A DNA stretch of 64,000 nt from Ruminococcus sp. HUN007 (GCF_000712055.1 NZ_JOOA01000001.1:434001-498000), one strand, 5' to 3'; shown: positions 28,775-39,032, counted from the stretch's first letter. Program-made: numbers and translations. Notes: generated by a model not told the origin, from the letters alone.

Positions 28775-28887
28775 AAGGAAACGCTGATTTATTCATAAAT
28801 CAGCGTGGGGGTTCGGGGCGAAGCCCCGTAAATCCCACCTCCGGAAATCCGGCGAAGCCGGATTTCCGATTTAATCAGTGTTTCCTT
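28775..28887. repeat. Best-preserved copy of the palindromic intergenic element
   Basis: 113 bases bounded by inverted ends AAGGAAACGCTGAT (28775-28788) and ATCAGTGTTTCCTT (28874-28887), with one mismatch. Inside, in order: stem GCTGATTTAT/ATAAATCAGC; hairpin CGGGGCGAAGCCCCG; hairpin CGGAAATCCGG/CCGGATTTCCG. Flanking bases are TT and AA, but no clear target duplication is visible. It has no coding capacity. Confidence 0.85.
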
Positions 28888-28977
28888 AATAAAAACTCTT
28901 AAATATATTATATCAGTTAATTAACTATGATGTCAATAATAAATTATATAAAATCTGTCATAATTCATAAAATGCTA

Positions 28978-29006
28978 TTGATAATTTACCGCTCATGACG
29001 TATAAT
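28978..29006 (+). promoter_or_regulatory. Sigma-A promoter of the dehydrogenase gene
   Basis: TTGATA (28978-28983), 17 bases, TATAAT (29001-29006). The leader of about 100 bases then carries a divergent palindromic element. Confidence 0.7.
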
Positions 29007-29024
29007 AGACACATGAAAAACTTA

Positions 29025-29096
29025 AGGAAACACTGATCCGTTTGCAGACGGCACATTCTGCGGGACCGGACTGATCCCGGCACGGTCAGTGTTTTC
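29025..29096. repeat. Short divergent copy of the palindromic element
   Basis: AAGGAAACACTGATCCG at the left and CGGTCAGTGTTTTC at the right form inverted ends. The interior holds GGGACCGG/CCGGCAC-like pairing. It lies in the 5' leader of the glycerol-1-phosphate dehydrogenase-like gene. Confidence 0.55.
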
Positions 29097-29117
29097 ACAA
29101 AACGGGGGTTAAAAATT

Positions 29118-30176
29118 ATGAATCAGCAGACAAAATTCGATCTTCCGGTCTGTCTTACAGTCGAGGAAGATGCTCTTTACCATTCAGACGAGATCATAAA
29201 GACCTATATTCCTGAAATATCTGGTCAGAAAACGCTTATCGTTTCCGAACAGTTTCTGATCGACATCTACAGGGAAAAGGTAGAAGATCTGAGCACCGAT
29301 TTCGGTGATGCGGAAATATATGCAATGGGAAGCGCAAGCTTTGACGAAGCTGTGGCTATCGCGAAAAAAATATGCATAGAAGATATAAAAGTGATAATCG
29401 GCTTCGGCGGCGGCAGAGTCCTGGACACCGCAAAATATGCCGCACATGTGAGCAAGGCTGCATATATCTGTATTCCTTCCTCACTGAGCAATGACTCACT
29501 CGCCTCTCCTTTTGCCGTGCTTGAAACGGAAGGAAAGGCAAGAAAAACTCTTGAATGCAAAATTCCGGCTGCTATCATAGTTGATCCCTGCATGATAAAA
29601 GCAGCACCTGTAAGCCAGACTCTTTCAGGTATAGGCGACACAATAGCCAAGCATACTGCCCTTTATGACTGGAAACTTGCTGCGAAGAAAACTGGCTCAA
29701 GAGTCGATGACTTCGCCTACGCCCTCAGCAGAATGAGCTACGACTCCGTTTACCACTGTGATGAAAAAGACTTGAACAGCCGCGTTTTCATAAGGATCCT
29801 TTCCAGAGCACTGGTAATGGGCGGCCTCGCTATGGAAATAGCTGGCTCTTCAAGGCCGTGCAGCGGAAGCGAACATCTGTTTGCCCATGCAATTGAGGAA
29901 TATTATCCTGAAGTTAAGATCTCACACGGTCTGGCTGTAGCACTCGGATCCATAGGTGCATGTATTTTCCAGGGTCAGTCCGAAAAGGGCATAATGGATT
30001 TCTTTAAAATATACAGTCTTGATCCAAACCCTGCTTCCTACGGTATCACAAAGGATATGTTCGCAGATATGTGGGAAAAGGCACGTACAGTACGTACAGG
30101 CAGGATCACCGTACTTGACGATGTACACCCTGACAGAGCTAAACTCGACAGCATTTACGACATAATGCAGGGATAA
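29118..30176 (+). CDS. Iron-containing/sn-glycerol-1-phosphate dehydrogenase-like protein (AraM/EgsA type)
   Basis: A 352-residue protein of the Fe-ADH superfamily. The NAD(P) loop is GFGGGRVLDTAKYAA near residue 95. IPSSLSNDSLASPFAVLE matches the G1P dehydrogenase substrate segment. Metal-ligand regions are LSGIGDTIAKHTALYDW, CSGSEHLFAHAIE (His near 258) and KISHGLAVALGS (His near 274). The expected reaction is dihydroxyacetone phosphate to glycerol-1-phosphate, possibly for wall or lipid polyols. It could instead be a related polyol dehydrogenase. Confidence 0.8.
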   Translation: MNQQTKFDLPVCLTVEEDALYHSDEIIKTYIPEISGQKTLIVSEQFLIDIYREKVEDLSTDFGDAEIYAMGSASFDEAVAIAKKICIEDIKVIIGFGGGRVLDTAKYAAHVSKAAYICIPSSLSNDSLASPFAVLETEGKARKTLECKIPAAIIVDPCMIKAAPVSQTLSGIGDTIAKHTALYDWKLAAKKTGSRVDDFAYALSRMSYDSVYHCDEKDLNSRVFIRILSRALVMGGLAMEIAGSSRPCSGSEHLFAHAIEEYYPEVKISHGLAVALGSIGACIFQGQSEKGIMDFFKIYSLDPNPASYGITKDMFADMWEKARTVRTGRITVLDDVHPDRAKLDSIYDIMQG

Positions 30177-30186
30177 ACCTGTTTTT

Positions 30187-30216
30187 ACAGCCGCGGCGCA
30201 CGCGGCTGTATTTTTT
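30187..30216 (+). terminator. Terminator of the dehydrogenase gene
   Basis: ACAGCCGCG (30187-30195) pairs with CGCGGCTGT (30201-30209) and is followed by ATTTTTT. Confidence 0.85.
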
Positions 30217-30298
30217 CGCCGGCAGAAAAATAAACGGTATGTCGTGATTGACCAATAAAACATGAATGTCCGTACTGAAAAATATCAGTTTGTCAGTG

Positions 30299-30327
30299 TT
30301 GCACTCAGAGCGGAAATATGGTAGAAT
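30299..30327 (+). promoter_or_regulatory. Sigma-A promoter of argS
   Basis: TTGCAC (30299-30304), 17 bases, TAGAAT (30322-30327), about 50 bases before the argS start. It probably also drives the two genes downstream. Confidence 0.65.
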
Positions 30328-30374
30328 AGAATAGATATTGTTTAAAAAATTTCGGTTTAAGGTGGAATATAAAA

Positions 30375-32126
30375 ATGAAGACAATTACCCAGATATTAAC
30401 TGAAAAAGTTTCCGACGCCTTTGAAAAATGCGGTTACGACCGTGCACTCGGTGCAGTATTCGTTTCAGACCGTATGGACCTCTGTCAGTTCCAGTGCAAC
30501 GGCTCCTTCGCTGCTGCCAAGCAGTATAAAAAGGCTCCGTTCATCATCGCTGAAGAGATAAAGAACGTTCTGAGTGATGACCCGGACTTTGAAAAGGTCG
30601 AAGTTGCAAAGCCTGGATTTATCAACATGACAATGACTGACGAATATCTTGTAAAGCTCCTCGCTGAAACTGCTGATGACGCTCACATCGGTATTCCTCA
30701 GGTCGGATGCGGTGACACAATTGTTATGGACTACGGCGGACCTAACGTTGCAAAGCCGCTCCACATCGGCCATCTCCGCTCCGCTATAATCGGTGAATCA
30801 CTCAAACGTCTTGCACGCGAATGCGGATACAATGTTGTTTCCGACGTACATCTCGGTGACTGGGGTCTTCAGATCGGTCTTGTTATAGCTGAACTTGAAG
30901 AAAGAAATCCTGAATGGGACTGCTTTAAGGAAGATTTCAAGGACGGAAAAGTTCCTGAACTTACTGCCGACATGCTCAACGAGATCTATCCTTTCGCAAG
31001 CAAAAAGAGCAAGGAAAACGAAGAATTCAAGGCAAAGGCACATAAATTCACTGCAGACCTCCAGAACGGCAGACCGGGATACATTGCCGTATGGAAGGAA
31101 ATTTTAAGAGTTTCAATAAACGATCTTAAGGGCAACTACGAAAAGCTCGGCGTTGACTTCGACTACTGGTACGGTGAAAGCGACGCAGACAAGTACATCG
31201 ATGAACTCGTTTCAATTCTTACTGACAAGGGTCTTCTTTACAAAAGCGAAGGCGCTATGGTCGTTGACGTTGCCGAAGAATCAGACAAGGCTCCTATGCC
31301 TCCTGTTATCATCAAAAAGTCTGACAATTCAAGCATTTACGCTACTACTGACCTTGCAACCATTATCCAGAGAAACAGGGACTTCGCTCCGAAAAAGATC
31401 TGGTACGTTGTTGACAAGCGTCAGGATCTCCACTTCACACAGGTATTCCGCTGTGCAAGGAAGGCAGAGCTCGTACCTGCAGACACTGAACTTGAACTTT
31501 TAGGATTCGGTACAATGAACGGAAGCGACGGCAAGCCGTACAAGACCCGTGACGGCGGTGTAATGAAGCTTTCCGACCTTATCGAAACAGTTACAAACGC
31601 TGCCGCGGAAAAGCTCCGCACATCAGAATTCGTTTCTGCTGAAGACCACAGTGAGATTGCTAAGCGTGTAGGTATTGCAGCTGTAAAGTTCGGTGATCTT
31701 ATCAACCACAGATCAAAGGACTACATCTTCGATATTGACAAGTTCCTTTCATTTGAAGGAAAGACCGGCACTTACCTTCTCTACACTGTTTCAAGAATAA
31801 ACTCAATTTTAAAGAAGACAAACACTGAAAATTCCGATGCCAAGCCGGCTAAACTCTACACAGACGCTGAACGTGAGCTTATTCTCGCCATCCTTCTCAC
31901 AGGCGATGTATTCCGCCACGCAATAGATGAAAAGGCACCTAACTACGTTTGCGAAAACGCTTATAAACTTGCAGTCATCTTCTCGAAGTTCTATCACGAC
32001 AATCATATTCTCGGTGAAACTGATGAAGCAAAGAAGAAAGACTGGCTTGCACTCATTTCATTTACAAGAAAGCTTATTTTAAAGCATCTTGAAATTCTTG
32101 CGATCGAACCAGTAGAGAATATGTAA
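30375..32126 (+). CDS. argS: Arginyl-tRNA synthetase
   Basis: A 583-residue class I synthetase charging tRNA-Arg. It has the N-terminal Add1 domain. The HIGH motif occurs in AKPLHIGHLRSAIIGESL near residue 130, and the KMSKS equivalent is MKLSDL near 397 (within TRDGGVMKLSDL, a known lysine-free variant of this loop in ArgRS). The C-terminal DALR anticodon-binding domain starts at FLSFEGKTGTYLLYTVSRINS. Normal length. The dynamin-like GTPase gene begins 24 bases later. Confidence 0.96.
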   Translation: MKTITQILTEKVSDAFEKCGYDRALGAVFVSDRMDLCQFQCNGSFAAAKQYKKAPFIIAEEIKNVLSDDPDFEKVEVAKPGFINMTMTDEYLVKLLAETADDAHIGIPQVGCGDTIVMDYGGPNVAKPLHIGHLRSAIIGESLKRLARECGYNVVSDVHLGDWGLQIGLVIAELEERNPEWDCFKEDFKDGKVPELTADMLNEIYPFASKKSKENEEFKAKAHKFTADLQNGRPGYIAVWKEILRVSINDLKGNYEKLGVDFDYWYGESDADKYIDELVSILTDKGLLYKSEGAMVVDVAEESDKAPMPPVIIKKSDNSSIYATTDLATIIQRNRDFAPKKIWYVVDKRQDLHFTQVFRCARKAELVPADTELELLGFGTMNGSDGKPYKTRDGGVMKLSDLIETVTNAAAEKLRTSEFVSAEDHSEIAKRVGIAAVKFGDLINHRSKDYIFDIDKFLSFEGKTGTYLLYTVSRINSILKKTNTENSDAKPAKLYTDAERELILAILLTGDVFRHAIDEKAPNYVCENAYKLAVIFSKFYHDNHILGETDEAKKKDWLALISFTRKLILKHLEILAIEPVENM

Positions 32127-32150
32127 TCAATCTGTCAGGAGGTGCTCTGA

Positions 32151-33737
32151 ATGGATCAGAAAGCTGAAAAACAGCTTGCATTTCTTAAAGAGATAACCAG
32201 ATGCTCAGGAAGTGAAGATGTTTTTGAAAAAAACATCGCACCGGTACGAAATGTTCTGAAAAAATATCTTCCGGACATTTATCCTGCTCACGCTGAACTG
32301 TGCGCCAGACTTGAATCAGCTTACGAAAGGCTCAGGGATTACGCAGCGTACAGACAGCTTGTCAAGAAAAACATCATTTCACTGTGCGGCAAAACCGCGT
32401 CGGGCAAATCATCGTTCTTCAATTCACTCTACGGCGGCGGTATTCTGCCGGTAGACACGGACATTAACTGTGCCGTTCCCGCCTACGTTATATGCGGCAG
32501 CTCACAGTATGCCTGCGGTATAAACCGCTTCGGACACTTCATCACAATGGAGCCGGAAGAACTCATGTCAGCGTTTTCAGGCTCTGAAAATGACGACATG
32601 CCGCTCGGACACCTTTTTTCCAGTATTCTCACCTACGCTTCCGCACCTGAACTGAGACACATCGCGTTCATGGAGACTCCGGGATATACAAGGTCATACG
32701 GGGAAATGCTTTCAACAGATGAACTCAAAACCATCCAGCGAATAAATTTTTCTGACTACATACTCTGGTTTGCGGACATAAATATAAATACACTGGGAAT
32801 CAGCGACAATGACATAAGAATGCTGAAGAGAACGGATCAGCATATTCCAAAGCTCATCATAATAAACAAAGCTGATGCATTTAACCAGAAAGACATTCCT
32901 GAAATAGTGGAAAAGACCCGGAGAATACTGAATGCTCGCGGTGTAAATCACATCGACGTACTGACCTATTCAAAAAATCATCCTGAAAAATTTGATAAAT
33001 ATAAAATACTTGCTTATCTTGACAGATGGGACAAGAGTCCTTCGGTGATCAGTTTTTCCCAGGAATTCGATAAAATTTTCGATTCTCACCAGCCTACTCA
33101 GAAAATCGACGAGTTCCGTTCGAGCCTGCTTCCGGAAATACAGACCGCCAGCGAAAACATTTTCTCGGTCCAGAATGCATTCGGTTCATCCGGAAAACAG
33201 ACTGCCGAGGAATTTGTTCCTGTGGAATCAGTACAGCAGAAGCCTTTAAACAGACTCAAGAATATTGATTTTACAAAAATAAAGCTCACTGACCTGCCTG
33301 TTCCTAACCCGGAAAAGCTTTTCAGAAACTACAACGACAGAAACATAACAGACATGTCGGCTTATGAACGCTATATCAACTCTGTTTCGATCATTCTCAG
33401 CGAGACCATGAAAGACATCGAGCCTGTATTTTCAGCATCGTCAAAGAACATGAAATACAGAAAAGAAGTATCTGCTGTTATAAGCAGAATATTCGGTGTA
33501 CAGGAAGAACCAGCGGAAACCGCAAAAAGCCGCAGCGATTCAGGATCTGAACGTGAGGCTTCAGAGGAAAAACGCAGAGGAAAACGTTCAAGACTCGGAT
33601 CAAGACGGGAACGTGAAGAGGAAATACCTGCACAGACAGAAACAGAAAACACTGAAGCGCCGGAAACAGCAGCTCCTGCCGTTCCTTCAAGACGCGAACG
33701 TTCATCATCTCTTCCTTCACGAAGAAGATTACGATAA
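32151..33737 (+). CDS. Dynamin-like P-loop GTPase with Arg/Glu-rich tail, function unknown
   Basis: A 528-residue cytosolic protein. G1 is CGKTASGKSSFFNSL near residue 80-93. G3 is FMETPGYTRSYG near 174, a DTPG variant. G4 is IINKADAF near 238. The spacing resembles dynamin-like or YfjP-type large GTPases. After ~420 the protein has helical segments and ends in ~70 low-complexity residues rich in Arg, Ser, Glu and Pro. No membrane segment is evident. A strong ribosome site (AGGAGG) precedes the ATG. The next gene (beta-helix protein) starts 15 bases after it, so they are a pair. I know no described function for this pair. Confidence 0.75.
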   Translation: MDQKAEKQLAFLKEITRCSGSEDVFEKNIAPVRNVLKKYLPDIYPAHAELCARLESAYERLRDYAAYRQLVKKNIISLCGKTASGKSSFFNSLYGGGILPVDTDINCAVPAYVICGSSQYACGINRFGHFITMEPEELMSAFSGSENDDMPLGHLFSSILTYASAPELRHIAFMETPGYTRSYGEMLSTDELKTIQRINFSDYILWFADININTLGISDNDIRMLKRTDQHIPKLIIINKADAFNQKDIPEIVEKTRRILNARGVNHIDVLTYSKNHPEKFDKYKILAYLDRWDKSPSVISFSQEFDKIFDSHQPTQKIDEFRSSLLPEIQTASENIFSVQNAFGSSGKQTAEEFVPVESVQQKPLNRLKNIDFTKIKLTDLPVPNPEKLFRNYNDRNITDMSAYERYINSVSIILSETMKDIEPVFSASSKNMKYRKEVSAVISRIFGVQEEPAETAKSRSDSGSEREASEEKRRGKRSRLGSRREREEEIPAQTETENTEAPETAAPAVPSRRERSSSLPSRRRLR

Positions 33738-33752
33738 AGAAAGGAAGCCGTC

Positions 33753-34940
33753 ATGGATTCAAATAAAGTTTACGAGCTTTTCAACAAGACCATACTTCAG
33801 GGTTCCGCCATCAAGGAACATCCGCTTGAAAAAGCTGATGAACGTCTGAAAAGCGTTTATTACGATCTGCTCTACATTACTGCTCAGTATGAAAATACTG
33901 ATACCGACAACCAGATCCAGTTTATAAAAAGAATAATGGACAGCACAAACGCTGTTACGGTAATTTCTGACCATATAAGAAGTGCCGGTGAACTCACACC
34001 GGAAAAAACAGCAGACTTCATACGCAACTGCAAGAACATGCATCTTGAGATAATCTTCTTCATGGACTGTCTGCTTATTGCATGCTCAACCGGAAACCTG
34101 AAAAAGAAACAGGTGGATTATCTTTCCGAGGTTGCTGCATCACTTGAAATAAAACGTTCCGACGTTGAACTTCTCTGCGGTTATGCAGTTTCCATCCTTG
34201 AACAGGACACAGAAAAATACGAGAAGACCAACAAGCTTGATACATCGGAGCTTTACAGACACATTCTGTGCTATACCAAGAAATATGTATGCGGCGCTAT
34301 CGCCAATACGGAAAAATGCATGCATCTTTACTCCATGGGACATGAAACCATTGATCCGAAGAGAATAATAGTCTTAAGTTCATCTGCAAACTACAACAGC
34401 TGCGAAATAACAAGGGAAACCATTATTTTCGAAAATATCAGGATCGACCTTTCAAACATGACCCAGATACACGACTTTCACATCGGATTCAGCTGTGCAA
34501 AGAACGTCATTTTCCGCAGCTGCGATTTCATAAACGGCGGAAGTCTTAGATTTCACGGATGCCAGAATATCAGCGTAGATGACTGCACATTCACTGACTA
34601 TGTAAATGACGCAGTTTTTGACTTAAACCAGGACAGTACACTTACAGTGACCCGTTCAGAGTTTAAAAACTGCGGTTATGAAACAAGCTTCCAGAATACA
34701 ACGGGAGGCATAATACGTTCCGCAAATCTCAACCGTGTTGTTTTCAGAGAATGCAGCTTTGAAAACTGCTTTGCACAGGGCAGCTTCAAAGGCGGCATAA
34801 TATGCTTCAACAACGCTGCCGAAGCATATGACTGTACATTCAGCGGCTGCAACAAGGGTACTTACCTCTTCTTCACTGACAACGGAACTTTCAGAGGTGA
34901 CAGAAACAAACTCGTTGACAGCGTGGAACTTAAAAGCTGA
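33753..34940 (+). CDS. Protein with helical N-half and right-handed beta-helix C-half, function unknown
   Basis: A 395-residue protein without signal peptide. Residues 1-~195 are helical. From ~205 come repeated short strands typical of a right-handed parallel beta-helix (NVIFRSCDFINGG, NISVDDCTFTDY, VVFRECSFENC, AEAYDCTFSGC), with Cys and Asn stacks. Such folds occur in polysaccharide-acting enzymes, but without export a cytosolic scaffold is more likely. It is translated right after the dynamin-like GTPase (15-base gap, AAAGGAAG ribosome site). I do not recognise a named family. Confidence 0.65.
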   Translation: MDSNKVYELFNKTILQGSAIKEHPLEKADERLKSVYYDLLYITAQYENTDTDNQIQFIKRIMDSTNAVTVISDHIRSAGELTPEKTADFIRNCKNMHLEIIFFMDCLLIACSTGNLKKKQVDYLSEVAASLEIKRSDVELLCGYAVSILEQDTEKYEKTNKLDTSELYRHILCYTKKYVCGAIANTEKCMHLYSMGHETIDPKRIIVLSSSANYNSCEITRETIIFENIRIDLSNMTQIHDFHIGFSCAKNVIFRSCDFINGGSLRFHGCQNISVDDCTFTDYVNDAVFDLNQDSTLTVTRSEFKNCGYETSFQNTTGGIIRSANLNRVVFRECSFENCFAQGSFKGGIICFNNAAEAYDCTFSGCNKGTYLFFTDNGTFRGDRNKLVDSVELKS

Positions 34941-34949
34941 TACACTTCT

Positions 34950-35003
34950 GTTAAGATCAGCAGCGCCGGAACAATTCCGTATCTGCAGCTGAATCAGTGT
35001 TTC
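34950..35003. repeat. Possible decayed palindromic element
   Basis: GATCAGCAGCGCCGGAA...TTCCG and GCTGAATCAGTGTTTCAGC resemble the terminal motifs of the family. The copy is short and weak and lies just before prfC. Confidence 0.3.
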
Positions 35004-35040
35004 AGCATAACCATAAATATAAAACATCGGAGGAATTAAT

Positions 35041-36636
35041 TTGAATCCAGCAATAAAAAAAGAGATTGAACGCCGAAGGACCTTTGCTATCATTTCACAT
35101 CCTGACGCAGGTAAAACCACACTTACTGAAAAGTTTCTTCTGTACGGAGGAGCAATCAATCAGGCTGGTACTGTAAAGGGAAAAAAGTCTGACCGTCATG
35201 CAGTTTCAGACTGGATGGAGATTGAAAAGCAGAGAGGTATTTCTGTAACGTCTTCCGTTATGCAGTTCAACTACGAAGGATTCTGCATCAATATTCTCGA
35301 CACACCGGGACATCAGGATTTCTCGGAAGATACATACCGTACACTTATGGCTGCTGACTCAGCAGTAATGGTCATCGACGCAGCTAAGGGTGTCGAAGCT
35401 CAGACAAGAAAACTTTTCAAGGTCTGCGTAATGAGAGGGATCCCGATATTCACATTCATCAACAAAATGGACCGTGAATCAAGAAATCCTTTTGACCTTC
35501 TTGAAGAGATCGAAAACGAACTCGGTATCAAAACTTATCCTGTAAACTGGCCTATCGGTTCCGGAAAGAGTTTCAAGGGTGTTTACGACCGTGACAAAAG
35601 AGCGATCATCTCATTTACCGCAAACGGCGGTCATCAGGAAGTTGAAGCAACTGAAGTTGATCTTAACGATGAGCACCTTTCAGAGATAATCGGAGAGGAA
35701 AACTACAGAACTATTGTTGACGACATCGAGCTTCTTGACGGCGCAAGCGAGGAATTCGACCTTGATGCTGTTCAGAACGGTAAGCTCTCCCCTGTTTTCT
35801 TCGGTTCCGCTCTTACAAATTTCGGTGTTGAACCGTTCCTTGAAAACTTCCTTCAGATGACTCCTTCACCTCTTGCCCGTGAATCTGACCAGGGTGTTAT
35901 CGATCCTTTTGAAGAGGATTTTTCAGCTTTCGTATTCAAGATCCAGGCTAACATGAACAAGGCTCACCGCGACAGAATTGCTTTCATGAGAATATGTTCA
36001 GGTAAGTTTGAGCGTGAAAATGAAGTTTACCACGTACAGGGCAGCAAAAAAATGAAGCTTTCACAGCCTCAGCAGCTCATGGCATCCGAACGTGAGATCA
36101 TTTCGGAAGCTTACGCCGGAGATATCATCGGTGTATTTGATCCGGGTATCTTCTCCATCGGCGACACTATCACAATGCCGGGAAAGAAGTTTAAGTACTT
36201 CGGAATTCCTACCTTCGCTCCTGAACATTTTGCCAAGGTATCATGTACGGACACATTAAAGAGAAAGCAGTTCTTAAAGGGTATCAACCAGATCGTTCAG
36301 GAAGGTGCTATTCAGATATTCACAGAACCATACACTGGTTACGAGGAAGTTATCGTCGGCGTTGTCGGCATGCTCCAGTTTGAAGTTCTTGAATACAGAC
36401 TCAAGAATGAGTACGGCGTTGACATAAGACGTGAAACTCTCTCCTACGAATACATCAGATGGATCGACAATGCTCTCGACTTCGATGTCAAGACACTTTC
36501 TCTTACCAGCGATACAAAGATCGTTCAGGACTTCCACGACAACTATCTGCTTCTTTTCACAAGCGAATGGAATATCAGATGGGCGCTTGAAAAGAACGAC
36601 GTTCTTAAACTTTCAGAATTCGGTAAAGCTCAGTAA
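35041..36636 (+). CDS. prfC: Peptide chain release factor 3
   Basis: A 531-residue translational GTPase that recycles RF1/RF2. G1 is AIISHPDAGKTTLTEK near residue 16, G2 is EKQRGISVTSS, G3 is LDTPGHQDFSEDTYRT (the RF3-typical HQDFSEDTYR), and G4 is FINKMDRE. The start is TTG, 6 bases after GGAGGA; no ATG lies nearby and the family N-terminus is intact. It stands alone between the beta-helix gene and the xylosidase gene. Confidence 0.95.
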   Translation: MNPAIKKEIERRRTFAIISHPDAGKTTLTEKFLLYGGAINQAGTVKGKKSDRHAVSDWMEIEKQRGISVTSSVMQFNYEGFCINILDTPGHQDFSEDTYRTLMAADSAVMVIDAAKGVEAQTRKLFKVCVMRGIPIFTFINKMDRESRNPFDLLEEIENELGIKTYPVNWPIGSGKSFKGVYDRDKRAIISFTANGGHQEVEATEVDLNDEHLSEIIGEENYRTIVDDIELLDGASEEFDLDAVQNGKLSPVFFGSALTNFGVEPFLENFLQMTPSPLARESDQGVIDPFEEDFSAFVFKIQANMNKAHRDRIAFMRICSGKFERENEVYHVQGSKKMKLSQPQQLMASEREIISEAYAGDIIGVFDPGIFSIGDTITMPGKKFKYFGIPTFAPEHFAKVSCTDTLKRKQFLKGINQIVQEGAIQIFTEPYTGYEEVIVGVVGMLQFEVLEYRLKNEYGVDIRRETLSYEYIRWIDNALDFDVKTLSLTSDTKIVQDFHDNYLLLFTSEWNIRWALEKNDVLKLSEFGKAQ

Positions 36637-36709
36637 TAAACATAAGCAGATTTCAGGATACATATTTTCTTTATGTATCCTGTTATTATTATGAAGAGGA
36701 TGTGTATGT

Positions 36710-39020
36710 ATGAAATTTTCAGACGGCTTCTGGCTCAACAAAAAGAATTACGATGTTAAATACGCCTGTCACAATTACCGGACTGTATGTGACGAAAAAT
36801 CAGTCAGATGCACGGCTGCACCGTATATTGTCTATAACCGCGGCATGACTCTCGGCGGACCGAACCTGGAAGTCACCGTATCATCGGTAATGGAGAATGT
36901 TATAAAAGTCAGCATCGTTCATTTCAGGGGATCATATGACAGTACACCAGGTTTTTGAACTTTTCTGTGATGATGAGTTTAAGCCTGAGATAAATGATAC
37001 TGAAGAATATACGGAACTCGTTTCCGATGAAACGAAAGCAGTTATAAAAAAAGGTCCTGTATGGGACATAAGTTTTGAGTTTCACGGTAATAAACTTACG
37101 CATAACGGAACTAAATCGACCTCATACATTACTGAAGATGAACACAGCACGCAACTTCGCGTCACCTCATACCGTAACAGCAGGCCGTGGGACAGTGCAT
37201 ATACAGGATCTGCATTTATTCGTGAACAGCTTTCGCTGGATGTCGGAGAAAACATTTACGGATTCGGAGAAAAATTCACACCTTTTGTAAAGAACGGCCA
37301 GACCGTCGAGATCTGGAACTCAGACGGCGGTACAAGTTCTGACCAGTCTTACAAAAGTGTTCCGTTCTGCATTTCATCAAAGGGATACGGTATTTTCGTA
37401 AACTCCGCAGACAAAGTCTCTTTTGAAGTCGGATCAGACACCGTTTCAAAACTGTCGTTCACTGTTCCCGGAGAGAAGCTTGAATACTTCATCATCGGCG
37501 GAGAAACTCCACGTGATGTTATCAGCACTTATACGGCCCTTACAGGACGCCCTGCCCTTCCGCCTGCAGAAACATTCGGATTGTGGCTTACTACTTCATT
37601 CACTACAGACTACAGTGAAGAAACAGCGCTTTCATTCATCGATAAAATGAAACAATACGACATTCCTCTTGAAGTATTCCACTTTGACTGCTTCTGGATG
37701 AGAGAATACGAATGGACGAATTTTGAATGGAATACCGACTGCTTCCCTGATCCGGAAGGAATGCTTAAAAAAATCAAGGATCACGGGCTTTCAGTCTGCG
37801 TCTGGATAAATCCTTATATCGCACAGGAATCAGTATTGTTTGATGAAGGCATGAAAAAAGGATTCTTTTTAAAGAATCCTGACGGTTCAGTTTTTCAGAC
37901 AGATATGTGGCAGCCGGGAATGGCTATAGTCGATTTCACAAACTATGAAGCATGTGAATGGTTTAAAGCCAAGATCAGATCACTGTGCAAAACCGGTGTG
38001 GATTTTATAAAAACCGATTTTGGCGAAAGAATTCCGGTGAACGTTAAATACTCAGACGGATCTGATCCTGAAAAAATGCACAACCTCTATTCCCTGCTTT
38101 ATAACCGCGCTGTTTTCGAAGCACTTGAAGAGTGTCACGGAAGAAACAAAGCGTGTCTTTTCGCACGAAGTGCCACTGCAGGCGGTCAGAGATTTCCAGT
38201 TCACTGGGGCGGCGACTGCACCGCAGAATACGTTTCAATGGCCGAAACACTCCGCGGCGGTCTTTCACTATGTTTAAGCGGATTCGGATTTTTCAGTCAC
38301 GACATAAGCGGATTTGAAGACACAGCCACTCCCGACCTTTACAAGCGCTGGTGTGCTTTCGGACTTCTTTCCACCCACAGCAGGCTTCACGGCAATTCTT
38401 CCTACCGTGTACCGTGGCTCTTTGACGATGAATCTGTCGATGTTCTGCGTTTCTTTACAAAACTCAAAGGCAGACTTATGCCTTATCTTTACTCCGAAGC
38501 AGTTCATACACACGAGACCGGAATCCCGATGATGCGAGCAATGTTCCTAATGTATCCCGATGATCCGGTATGCCTCACGCTTGACAGGCAGTACATGCTC
38601 GGCAATTCTTTGCTCTGCGCTCCGGTATTCCGTGATAACGGTGTTGTACAGTTCTACCTGCCGGAAGGAAACTGGACCGACATAATAACAGGCCAGACCG
38701 AAACCGGCGGAAAATTCATAACACGTACCTGTTCCTATATGGAAATGCCTGTTTACGCAAAGGAAAACTCACTTATCGCATATGGTGATTTCAAAAATAG
38801 TTTTGCATACGATTATTCCGCTAACGCTGAAATAGTCTGGTATTCCCCTGTCGATGATGTTCCGGCACATGCAAGGATCTGTGATACTGAAGGCAGAACC
38901 GTTATCGAAATTACTGTCGTAAAGCATGGTGAAAATATAAAGATAAACTGTTTAAATCCTTCGGCGAAGTCATTAACATTATCTATTCACGGCACTGATA
39001 CTGTAATAATGATAGACTGA
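36710..39020 (+). pseudogene. GH31 alpha-xylosidase (YicI-like), frame broken once
   Basis: About 770 residues over the joined span. The first part (MKFSDGFWLNKKNYDVKY...VSIVHFRGSYDSTPGF) is the YicI-type N-terminal start. The remainder holds the beta domain and the barrel: VFHFDCFWMREYEW (subsite), IKTDFGERIP (nucleophile Asp near 410) and WGGDCTAEYVSM (acid Asp region). The frame is lost at T5 (36952-36956). With four T it reads STPGFELFCDDEF through to the C-terminus. No signal peptide is seen, so it would act in the cytoplasm on imported xyloglucan oligosaccharides with terminal xylose. This fits a plant-fibre degrader. Confidence 0.88.
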
Positions 39021-39032
39021 AGAACAATAAAA

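Larger units (their letters stand above)
28750..29117. other. Intergenic region with two palindromic elements and a promoter
   Basis: 368 bases between divergent genes. It contains the best-preserved palindromic element (28775-28887), an AT-rich stretch, the sigma-A promoter at 28978-29006, and a shorter divergent element in the leader of the dehydrogenase gene (29025-29096). I see no coding sequence. Confidence 0.6.
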
